A stretch of 64,000 nucleotides of DNA, from NCBI RefSeq assembly GCF_038502225.1, contig NW_027195362.1:70001-134000 (forward strand). The letters run 5' to 3'. Positions 25,591 through 35,708 of the stretch are shown piece by piece. The position numbers were made by a program, and so were the translations under genes. The notes beneath the pieces are model-generated. The model was not told where the DNA came from and ran no database searches. It saw only the letters and a program-made list of their open reading frames with translations. Origin of the DNA: Cherax quadricarinatus. Its lineage: Eukaryota; Arthropoda; Malacostraca; Decapoda; Parastacidae. Position 1 is the first letter of the stretch, and each line of letters begins with the position of its first letter.

Positions 25591-28500
25591 GGAAGTACTA
25601 CCGTCCTGCCAGATGACTGTGAAACAAAAACCTGTAACTGTTTTGCATGATGGTAGGATTGCTGGTTTTCTTTTTCTGTCTCATAAACACGCTAGATAAC
25701 AGGGATATCTTGCTACTCCTACTTACACTTTGGTCACACTTCACAGACACGCACATGCATATATATATATACATACATCTAGGTTTTTCTCCTTATTCTA
25801 AATAGCTCTTGTTCTTTTTTTTATTTCTTCTATTGTCCATGGGGAAGTGGAAAAGAATCTTTCCTCCGTAAGCCATGCGTGTCGTATGAGGCGACTAAAA
25901 TGCCGGGAGCAATGGGCTAGTAACCCCTTCTCCTGTATACATTTACTAAAAAAGAGAAGAAGAAAAACTTTATAAAACTGGGTTGTTTAAATGTGCGTGG
26001 ATGTAGTGCGGATGACAAGAAACAGATGATTGCTGATGTTATGAATGAAAAGAAGTTGGATGTCCTGGCCCTAAGCGAAACAAAGCTGAAGGGGGTAGGA
26101 GAGTTTCAGTGGGGGGAAATAAATGGGATTAAATCTGGAGTATCTGAGAGAGTTAGAGCAAAGGAAGGGGTAGCAGTAATGTTAAATGATCAGTTATGGA
26201 AGGAGAAAAGAGAATATGAATGTGTAAATTCGAGAATTATGTGGATTAAAGTAAAGGTTGGATGCGAGAAGTGGGTCATAATAAGCGTGTATGCACCTGG
26301 AGAAGAGAGGAATGCAGAGGAGAGAGAGAGATTTTGGGAGATGTTAAGTGAATGTATAGGAGCCTTTGAACCAAGTGAGAGAGTAATTGTGGTAGGGGAC
26401 CTGAATGCTAAAGTAGGAGAAACTTTTAGAGAGGGTGTGGTAGGTAAGTTTGGGGTGCCAGGTGTAAATGATAATGGGAGCCCTTTGATTGAACTTTGTA
26501 TAGAAAGGGGTTTAGTTATAGGTAATACATATTTTAAGAAAAAGAGGATAAATAAGTATACACGATATGATGTAGGGCGAAATGACAGTAGTTTGTTGGA
26601 TTATGTATTGGTAGATAAAAGACTGTTGAGTAGACTTCAGGATGTACATGTTTATAGAGGGGCCACAGATATATCAGATCACTTTCTAGTTGTAGCTACA
26701 CTGAGAGTAAAAGGTAGATGGGATACAAGGAGAATAGAAGCATCAGGGAAGAGAGAGGTGAAGGTTTATAAACTAAAAGAGGAGGCAGTTAGGGTAAGAT
26801 ATAAACAGCTATTGGAGGATAGATGGGCTAATGAGAGCATAGGCAATGGGGTCGAAGAGGGATGGGGTAGGTTTAAAAATGTAGTGTTAGAGTGTTCAGC
26901 AGAAGTTTGTGGTTACAGGAAAGTGGGTGCAGGAGGGAAGAGGAGCGATTGGTGGAATGATGATGTAAAGAGAGTAGTAAGGGAGAAAAAGTTAGCATAT
27001 GAGAAGTTTTTACAAAGTAGAAGTGATGCAAGGAGGGAAGAGTATATGGAGAAAAAGAGAGAGGTTAAGAGAGTGGTGAAGCAATGTAAAAAGAGAGCAA
27101 ATGAGAGAGTGGGTGAGTTGTTATCAACAAATTTTGTTGAAAATAAGAAAAAGTTTTGGAGTGAGATTAACAAGTTAAGGAAGCCTAGAGAACAAATGGA
27201 TTTGTCAGTTAAAAATAGGAGAGGAGAGTTATTAAATGGAGAGTTAGAGGTATTGGGAAGATGGAGGGAATATTTTGAGGAATTGTTAAATGTTGATGAA
27301 GATAGGGAAGCTGTGATTTCGTGTATAGGGCAAGGAGGAATAACATCTTGTAGGAGTGAGGAAGAGCCAGTTGTGAGTGTGGGGGAAGTTCGTGAGGCAG
27401 TAGGTAAAATGAAAGGGGGTAAGGCAGCCGGGATTGATGGGATAAAGATAGAAATGTTAAAAGCAGGTGGGGATATAGTTTTGGAGTGGTTGGTGCAATT
27501 ATTTAATAAATGTATGGAAGAGGGTAAGGTACCTAGGGATTGGCAGAGAGCATGCATAGTTCCTTTGTATAAAGGCAAAGGGGATAAAAGAGAGTGCAAA
27601 AATTATAGGGGGATAAGTCTGTTGAGTGTACCTGGTAAAGTGTATGGTAGAGTTATAATTGAAAGAATTAAGAGTAAGACGGAGAATAGGATAGCAGATG
27701 AACAAGGAGGCTTTAGGAAAGGTAGGGGGTGTGTGGACCAGGTGTTTACAGTGAAACATATAAGTGAACAGTATTTAGATAAGGCTAAAGAGGTCTTTGT
27801 GGCATTTATGGATTTGGAAAAGGCGTATGACAGGGTGGATAGGGGGGCAATGTGGCAGATGTTGCAAGTGTATGGTGTAGGAGGTAGGTTACTGAAAGCA
27901 GTGAAGAGTTTTTACGAGGATAGTGAGGCTCAAGTTAGAGTATGTAGAAAAGAGGGAAATTTTTTCCCAGTAAAAGTAGGCCTTAGACAAGGATGTGTGA
28001 TGTCACCGTGGTTGTTTAATATATTTATAGATGGGGTTGTAAGAGAAGTAAATGCAAGGGTCTTGGCAAGAGGCGTGGAGTTAAAAGATAAAGAATCACA
28101 CACAAAGTGGGAGTTGTCACAGCTGCTCTTTGCTGATGACACTGTGCTTTTGGGAGATTCTGAAGAGAAGCTGCAGAGATTGGTGGATGAATTTGGTAGG
28201 GTGTGCAAAAGAAGAAAATTAAAGGTGAATACAGGAAAGAGTAAGGTTATGAGGATAACAAAAAGATTAGGTGATGAAAGATTGAATATCAGATTGGAGG
28301 GAGAGAGTATGGAGGAGGTGAACGTATTCAGATATTTGGGAGTGGACGTGTCAGCGGATGGGTCTATGAAAGATGAGGTGAATCATAGAATTGATGAGGG
28401 AAAAAGAGTGAGTGGTGCACTTAGGAGTCTGTGGAGACAAAGAACTTTGTCCTTAGAGGCAAAGAGGGGAATGTATGAGAGTATAGTTTTACCAACGCTC

Positions 28501-29150
28501 TTATATGGGTGTGAAGCGTGGGTGATGAATGTTGCAGCGAGGAGAAGGCTGGAGGCAGTGGAGATGTCATGTCTGAGGGCAATGTGTGGTGTGAATATAA
28601 TGCAGAGAATTCGTAGTTTGGAAGTTAGGAGGAGGTGCGGGATTACCAAAACTGTTATCCAGAGGGCTGAGGAAGGGTTGTTGAGGTGGTTCGGACATGT
28701 AGAGAGAATGGAGCGAAACAGAATGACTTCAAGAGTGTATCAGTCTGTAGTGGAAGGAAGGCGGGGTAGGGGTCGGCCTAGGAAGGGTTGGAGGGAGGGG
28801 GTAAAGGAGGTTTTGTGTGCGAGGGGCTTGGACTTCCAGCAGGCATGCGTGAGCGTGTTTGATAGGAGTGAATGGAGACAAATGGTTTTTAATACTTGAC
28901 GTGCTGTTGGAGTGTGAGCAAAGTAACATTTATGAAGGGATTCAGGGAAACCGGCAGGCCGGACTTGAGTCCTGGAGATGGGAAGTACAGTGCCTGCACT
29001 CTGAAGGAGGGGTGTTAATGTTGCAGTTTAAAAACTGTAGTGTAAAGCACCCTTCTGGCAAGACAGTGATGGAGTGAATGATGGTGAAAGTTTTTCTTTT
29101 TCGGGCCACCCTGCCTTGGTGGGAATCGGCCAGTGTGATAATAAAAAAAA
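25591..29150 (+). mobile_element. RTE-clade LINE, essentially full length
   Basis: About 3.56 kb: a 5' UTR of about 330 bp containing CCATGGGGAAGTGG, CCGTAAGCCATGCGTG and GGCGACTAAAATGCCGGGAG; one long ORF; and a 3' UTR of about 240 bp ending GGGCCACCCTGCCTTGGTGG, then TGATAATAAAAAAAAAAAA. One ORF combining APE and RT is typical of RTE elements. The 5' UTR and 3' UTR ends both recur, fused, in the 190-bp element at 29670-29857. The left end starts directly at the 69-bp repeat; the right end runs into MITE copy 3. Confidence 0.93.
25924..28899 (+). CDS. RTE polyprotein: APE endonuclease plus reverse transcriptase, uninterrupted
   Basis: Open for about 991 codons from after the TAA at 25921 to TGA at 28897. 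Endonuclease: LGCLNVRGCS, ALSETKLKG, VYAPGEERN, VVGDLNAKVG, LDYVLVD and ISDHFLVVATL, with all catalytic positions kept. RT: GKAAGIDGIKIEML, GISLLSVPGKVYGRVI, EQGGFRKGRGCVDQVF, FMDLEKAYDRVDR (A), GLRQGCVMSPWLFNIF (B), LLFADDTVLLGD (C, FADD 28129-28140), VNTGKSKVM (D) and FRYLGVDVS. The C-terminus ends with a basic GRRGRGRPRKGWREG block. The first in-frame ATG (26026) lies inside the endonuclease, past the catalytic Asn of NVRG. The native start is therefore upstream, either non-AUG or lost by a small change. Otherwise no lesion is seen, so this is the best candidate for a recently active copy. Confidence 0.92.
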   Translation, partial: PLLLYTFTKKEKKKNFIKLGCLNVRGCSADDKKQMIADVMNEKKLDVLALSETKLKGVGEFQWGEINGIKSGVSERVRAKEGVAVMLNDQLWKEKREYECVNSRIMWIKVKVGCEKWVIISVYAPGEERNAEERERFWEMLSECIGAFEPSERVIVVGDLNAKVGETFREGVVGKFGVPGVNDNGSPLIELCIERGLVIGNTYFKKKRINKYTRYDVGRNDSSLLDYVLVDKRLLSRLQDVHVYRGATDISDHFLVVATLRVKGRWDTRRIEASGKREVKVYKLKEEAVRVRYKQLLEDRWANESIGNGVEEGWGRFKNVVLECSAEVCGYRKVGAGGKRSDWWNDDVKRVVREKKLAYEKFLQSRSDARREEYMEKKREVKRVVKQCKKRANERVGELLSTNFVENKKKFWSEINKLRKPREQMDLSVKNRRGELLNGELEVLGRWREYFEELLNVDEDREAVISCIGQGGITSCRSEEEPVVSVGEVREAVGKMKGGKAAGIDGIKIEMLKAGGDIVLEWLVQLFNKCMEEGKVPRDWQRACIVPLYKGKGDKRECKNYRGISLLSVPGKVYGRVIIERIKSKTENRIADEQGGFRKGRGCVDQVFTVKHISEQYLDKAKEVFVAFMDLEKAYDRVDRGAMWQMLQVYGVGGRLLKAVKSFYEDSEAQVRVCRKEGNFFPVKVGLRQGCVMSPWLFNIFIDGVVREVNARVLARGVELKDKESHTKWELSQLLFADDTVLLGDSEEKLQRLVDEFGRVCKRRKLKVNTGKSKVMRITKRLGDERLNIRLEGESMEEVNVFRYLGVDVSADGSMKDEVNHRIDEGKRVSGALRSLWRQRTLSLEAKRGMYESIVLPTLLYGCEAWVMNVAARRRLEAVEMSCLRAMCGVNIMQRIRSLEVRRRCGITKTVIQRAEEGLLRWFGHVERMERNRMTSRVYQSVVEGRRGRGRPRKGWREGVKEVLCARGLDFQQACVSVFDRSEWRQMVFNT

Positions 29151-29168
29151 AAAATATATATATATAAT

Positions 29169-29555
29169 GTCGTGCCGAATATGTAAAACTGGTCAATTAG
29201 CAAGAACTCATTTAAAATTAGGTCCTTTCTAAAATTTTCTCTTATACGTTTAAAGATATATTTTTTTCATTATTGTTAATGTAGAAATTTTTAATTTTGC
29301 TCCAAAAGAATCTTAGAAAACTTACCTAAACTTATTATAACAAGAGCAATTTATTTTAGCCTAACCCAACTAAATATATTTTAGATTTGATTAGAATAAT
29401 TTAATACTAAACAAACACAGTGAAAAATATTTTATCGTTAGGTTAAGAATGATTTTGGCGAAATTATTGCATACACAAATTTTCGCTTGTCTTATATGGC
29501 AAGATGATCGTTGCTATTTAAGCCAAGATCGCAAGTTCTGCCTATTCGGCACGAC
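29169..29555 (-). mobile_element. MITE copy 3 (inverted orientation)
   Basis: 387 bp, reverse complement of MITE copies 1 and 2, with TIRs GTCGTGCCGAATATGTAAAA and GTCGTGCCGAATAGGCAGAA. It sits between the RTE poly(A)/TA end and another (TA)n tract. Confidence 0.9.
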
Positions 29556-29570
29556 ATACATATATATTTA

Positions 29571-29857
<287 letters not shown>

Positions 29858-29945
<88 letters not shown>
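29858..29945. repeat. (TA)n microsatellite
   Basis: About 43 TA units at the 5' side of the short RTE derivative. Confidence 0.97.
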
Positions 29946-29951
<6 letters not shown>

Positions 29952-30305
29952 GACAATAATATTCCAAACAGGATTTTGTCATCACCTCCTGCGTCCTCAA
30001 ACAGCAAAATAAAATGAAGTTGAAATAAGCACTGAGTATATAGTAAAGTGCTGTAAGAAGCTTAGATAGTGAGGTGATCAGGTAGGGAAGTGAAGACAAA
30101 CTTACGAAAATAGCCCGGGAGCTGCTAGATTTGGTCTGACTCCAATATTGCCTTACACACCACTACAAATACATATTACGAGCATAGCAGACACACCACA
30201 GTTACCACTATAAACTATGACGTCTTCAGGATACCGTAACATTACGCCAGGATACAAGTGATGTTAGAACCCATAACAAATAAGTGGTAAAGCTTCTGGA
30301 CACTC
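29946..30305. other. No recognisable feature
   Basis: About 360 bp of unique-looking sequence before the minisatellite cluster. No coding or transposon signature is supported. Confidence 0.5.
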
Positions 30306-30556
30306 TCCATGGGTTCCAGGCCACTCGTTATAGGTTCCAGGCCACTCGTCATGGGTTCCAGGCCACTCGTTATAGGTTCCAGGCCACTCGTCATGGGTTC
30401 CAGGCCACTCGTCATGGGTTCCAGGCCACTCGTCATGGGTTCCAGGCCACTCGTCATGGGTTCCAGGCCACTCGTCATGGGTTCCAGGCCACTCGTCATG
30501 GGTTCCAGGCCACTCGTCATGGGTTCCAGGCCACTCGTCATGGGTTCCAGGCCACT
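30306..30556. repeat. 21-bp minisatellite (about 12 copies)
   Basis: The unit is GGTTCCAGGCCACTCGTCAT plus G, with GTTATA variants in the first copies. Periodic peptides (SGLEPMT, ATRHGFQ) reflect a unit divisible by three, not genes. Confidence 0.98.
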
Positions 30557-30564
30557 GATAATCT

Positions 30565-32238
30565 TCATCTGAGATGTGTTATGTTCACCTGAGAAGAGCG
30601 ATGTTCACCTGACATGAGTGATGTTCATCAGAAATGAGATGTTCATCTGAGATGAGTGATCAACTGAGATGAGTGATGTTCATCTGAGATGAGTGATCAA
30701 CTGAGATGAGTGATGTTCACCTGAGATGAGTGATGTTCACCTGAGATGAGTGATGTTCAACTGAGATGAGTGATGTTCACCTGAGATGAGTGATGTTCAC
30801 CTGAGATGAGTGATGTTCAACTGAGATGAGTGATGTTCAACTGAGATGAGTGATGTTCACCTGAGATGAGTGATGTTCATCAGAGATGAGTGATATTCAC
30901 CTGAGATTAGTGATGTTCATCAGAGATGAGTGATGTTCACCTGAGATTAGTGATGTTCATCAGAGATGAGTGATATTCACCTGAGATTAGTGATGTTCAT
31001 CAGAGATGAGTGATGTTCACCTGAGATGAGTGATGTTCACCTGAGACGAGTGATCACCTGAGATGAGTGATGTTCATCAGAGATGAGTGATGTTCAGAGA
31101 TGAGTGATGTTCACTTGAGATAAGTGATGTTCACCTGAGATGAGTGATGTTCACCTGAGATGAGTGATGTTCATCAGAGAGTGATGTTCACCTGAGATGA
31201 GTGATGTTCATCAGAGATGAATGATGTTCACCTGAGATGAGTGATGTTCACCTGAGATGAGTGATGTTCACCTGAGATGAGTGATGTTCATCAGAGAGTG
31301 ATGTTCACCTGAGATGAGTGATGTTCATCAGAGATGAATGATGTTCACCTGAGATGAGTGATGTTCACCTGAGATGAGTGATGTTCACCTGAAATGAGTG
31401 ATGTTCACCTGAGATGAGTGATGTTCACCTGAGATGAGTGATGTTCACCTGAAATGAGTGATGTTCACCTGAGATGAGTGATGTTCACCTGAGATGAGTG
31501 TTCACTTGAGATGAGTGATGTTCACTTGAGATGAGTGATGTTCACTTGAGATGAGTGATGTTTACTTGAGATGAGTGATGTTCACCTGAGATGAGTGATG
31601 TTCACCTGAGATGAGTGTTCACTTGAGATGAGTGATGTTCACTTGAGATGAGTGATGTTCACCTGAGATGAGTGATGTTCACCTGACATGAGTGATGTTC
31701 ACTTGAGATGAGTGATGTTCACTTGAGATGAGTGATGTTCACTTGAGATGAGTGATGTTTACTTGAGATGAGTGATGTTCACCTGAGATGAGTGTTCACT
31801 TGAGATGAGTGATGTTCACTTGAGATGAGTGATGTTCACTTGAGATGAGTGATGTTTACTTGAGATGAGTGATGTTCACTTGAGATGAGTGTTCACTTGA
31901 GATGAGTGATGTTCACTTGAGATGAGTGATGTTCACTTGAGATGAGTGATGTTTACTTGAGATGAGTGATGTTCACCTGAGATGAGTGTTCACTTGAGAT
32001 GAGTGATGTTCACTTGAGATGAGTGATGTTCACTTGAGATGAGTGATGTTCACTTGAGATGAGTGATGTTCACTTGAGATGAGTGATGTTCACTTGAGAT
32101 GAGTGATGTTCACTTGAGATGAGTGATGTTCACTTGAGATGAGTGATGTTCACTTGAGATGAGTGATGTTCACTTGAGATGAGTGATGTTCACTTGAGAT
32201 GAGTGATGTTCACTTGAGATGAGTGATGTTCACCTCAG
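30565..32238. repeat. 20-bp minisatellite (about 83 copies)
   Basis: The unit is GAGATGAGTGATGTTCACCT. Early copies mix CACCTGAG, CATCAGAG and CAACTGAG; later copies are CACTTGAG, with shortened GAGTGTTCAC and GTTTACTTG variants recurring about every 92-180 bp as a higher-order pattern. The last 12 copies are uniform. Confidence 0.98.
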
Positions 32239-32324
32239 GTTCAACAACGTGCGATGTTTCACACAGTATAATCATTCTCGGAAGAGAAACATCAGACACA
32301 ATTCCAAGACGCAAAGTCATGTGT

Positions 32325-35300
32325 ACGTGTTCCACCGTGCTCCACCGTGCTCCACCGTGCTCCACCGTGCTCCACCGTGTTCCACCGTGTTCCACCGTGT
32401 TCCACCGTGTTCCACCGTGCTCCACCGTGCTCCACCGTGTTCCACCGTGCTCCACCGTGTTCCACCGTGTTCCACCGTGCTCCACCGTGCTCCACCGTGT
32501 TCCACCGTGTTCCACCGTGTTCCACCGTGCTCCACCGTGTTCCACCGTGCTCCACCGTGTTCCACCGTGCTCCACCGTGTTCCACCGTGCTCCACCGTGT
32601 TCCACCGTGTTCCACCGTGCTCCACCGTGTTCCACCGTGTTCCACCGTGTTCCACCGTGCTCCACCGTGCTCCACCGTGCTCCACCGTGTTCCACCGTGT
32701 TCCACCGTGTTCCACCGTGCTCCACCGTGCTCCACCGTGTTCCACCGTGCTCCACCGTGTTCCACCGTGTTCCACCGTGCTCCATCGTGCTCCACCGTGT
32801 TCCACCGTGTTCCACCGTGTTCCACCGTGTTCCACCGTGCTCCACCGTGTTCCACCGTGCTCCACCGTGTTCCACCGTGCTCCACCGTGTTCCACCGTGC
32901 TCCACCGTGTTCCACCGTGTTCCACCGTGCTCCACCGTGTTCCACCGTGCTCCACCGTGTTCCACCGTGTTCCACCGTGCTCCACCGTGTTCCACCGTGT
33001 TCCACCGTGCTCCACCGTGTTCCACCGTGCTCCACCGTGCTCCACCGTGCTCCACCGTGTTCCACAGTGCTCCACCGTGTTCCACCGTGCTCCACCGTGT
33101 TCCACCGTGTTCCACCGTGTTCCACCGTGTTCCACCGTGTTCCACCGTGCTCCACCGTGTTCCACCGTGCTCCACCGTGTTCCACCGTGTTCCACCGTGC
33201 TCCACCGTGTTCCACCGTGTTCCACCGTGTTCCACCGTGTTCCACCGTGCTCCACCGTGTTCCACCGTGCTCCACCGTGTTCCACCGTGCTCCACCGTGT
33301 TCCACCGTGCTTCACGGTGCTTCACCGTGCTCCACCGTGCTATACCGTGCTCCACCGTGCTCCACCGTGCTTTACCGTGCTCCACCGTGCTTCACCGTGC
33401 TCCACCGTGCTCAACCGTGCTTCACGGTGCTTCACCGTGCTCCACCGTGCTCCACCGTGCTATACTGTGATCCACCGAGCTCCACCGTGCTCCACTGTGC
33501 TATACCGTGCTCCGCCGTGCTCCACCGTGCTCCTCCGTGCTATACCGTGCTCCACCGTGCTATACCGTGCTCCACCGTGTTCCACCGTGCTCCACCGTGC
33601 TCCACCGTGTTCCACCGTGCTCCACCGTGTTCCACCGTGCTCCACCGTGTTCCACCTTGCTTCACCGTGCTCCACCGTGCTCCACCGTGCTTCACGGTGC
33701 TTCACCGTGCTCCACAGTGCTATACCGTGCTCCACCGTGCTCCACCGTGCTTCACCGTGCTCCACCGTGCTCCACCGTGCTTCACCGTGCTCCACCGTGC
33801 TCAACCGTGCTTCACGGTGGTTCACCGTGCTCCACCGTGCTCCACCGTGCTATACCGTGTTCCACCGAGCTCCACCGTGCTCCACTCTGCTATACCGTGC
33901 TCCGCCGTGCTTAAACGTGCTCCTCCGTGCTATACCGTGCTCCACCGTGCTCCACCGTGCTCCACCGTGCTCCACCGTGCTCCGCCATGCTCCACCGTGC
34001 TCTGCCGTGCTCCACTTGCTCCACGTGCTCCACCGTGCTCCACCGTGCTAAACCGTGCTCCACCGTGTTCCACCGTGCTCCACCGTGCTCCACCGTGCTC
34101 CACCGTGTTCCACCGTGTTCCACCGTGTTCCACCGTGCTCCACCGTGTTCCACCTTGCTTCACCGTGCTCCACCGTGCTCCACCGTGCTTCACGGTGCTT
34201 CACTGTGCTCCACCGTGCTATACCGTGCTCCAAAGTGCTCCACCGTGCTTCACCGTGCTCCACCGTGCTCCACCGTGCTTCACCGTGCTCCACCGTGCTC
34301 AACCGTTCTTCACGGTGGTTCACCGTGCTCCACCGTGCTCCACCGTGCTATACCGTGCTCCACCGAGCTCCACCGTGCTCCACTCTGCTATACCGTGCTC
34401 CGCCGTGCTTAAACGTGCTCCTCCGTGCTATACCGTGCTCCACCGTGCTCCACCGTGCTACACCGTGCTTCACCGTGCTCCGCCATGCTCCACCGTGCTC
34501 TGCCGTGCTCCACTTGCTCCACCGTGCTCCCCGTGCTCTATTGTGCTCCGCCGTGCTCCACCGTGATCCGCCGTGCACCACGTGCTCCACCGTGCACCAC
34601 GTGCTCCACCGTGCTCCACCCTGCTCCACCGTGCTCCACGTGCTCCACCGTGCTCCACCGTGCTCCACCGTGCTCCACCGTGCTCCACCGTGCTTCACCG
34701 TGCTCCACCGTGCTCCACCGTGCTCCACTGTGCTCCACCGTGCTCCACCGTGCTCTACCGTGCTCCGCCGTGCTCCACCGTGCACCACCGTGATCCGCCG
34801 TGCACCACGTGCTCCACGTGCTCCACCGTGCTCCACCGTGCTCCCCGTGCTCTACCGTGCTCCGCCGTGCTCCACCGTGCTCCACCGTGCTCCACCGTGC
34901 TCCACCGTGCTCCACCGTGCTCCACCGTGCTTCACCGTGTTCCACCGTGCTATACCGTGCTCCACCGTGCTCCACCGTTGTTCACCGTGCTCCACCGTGC
35001 TCCACCGTGGTCCACCGTGCTCCTCCGTGCTCCACCGTGCTATACCGTGCTCCACCGAGCTCCACCGTGCTATACCGTGCTCCGCCGTGCTCCACTTGCT
35101 CCATGTGCTCCACTGTGCTCCACCGTGCTCCACTGTGCTCCACCGTGCTCCCCGTGCTCTACCGTGCTCCGCCGTGCTCCACCGTGCTCCACCGTGATCC
35201 GCCGTGCACCACGTGCTCCACGTGCTCCACCGTGCTCCACGTGCTCCACCGTGCTCCGCCGTGCTCCCCGTGCTCTACCGTGCTCCACCGTGGTCCGCCG

Positions 35301-35708
35301 TGCACCACGTGCTCCACGTGCTCCACCGTGCTCCACGTGCTCCAGCGTGCTCCACGTGCTCCGCTGTGCTCCACGTGCTCCGCCGTGCTCCATCTTGCTC
35401 CGCCGTGCTCCATCTTGCTCCGCCGTGCTCCACGTGCTCCACCGTGCTCCACCGTGCTCCACGTGCTCCACCGTGCTCCACCGTGCTCCACATGCTCCAC
35501 CGCGCTCCGCCGTGCTCCACCGTGCTCCACGTGCTCCGCCATGCTCCACCGTGCTCCACCGTGCTCCGCCGTGCTCCACGTGCTCCACCGTGCTCCACGT
35601 GCTCCGCCGTGCTCCACGTGCTCCACCGTGCTCTACGTGCTCCGCTGTGCTCATCGTGCCCCACGTGCTCCGTCGTGCTCCGCCGTGCTCTGCCATGCTC
35701 CACCATGC
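32325..35708. repeat. 10-bp minisatellite (about 335 units)
   Basis: The unit is TCCACCGTGC / TCCACCGTGT. It is nearly perfect to about 33300, then increasingly variable (TTCACGGTGC, TATACCGTGC, TCCGCCGTGC, and CACGTGCTC shortened units from about 34010). Segments near 33590-34000 recur near 34070-34490, indicating block duplication. Since 10 is not a multiple of three, each frame cycles through a 10-residue peptide (HRAPPCSTVL) without stops on either strand. The long ORFs here are therefore not genes. Confidence 0.97.

Noticed and set aside
26913..28208. Minus-strand ORFs opposite the RTE polyprotein
   Set aside because: Antisense frames of a strongly purine-biased coding strand; low-complexity Ser/Leu/Thr peptides.
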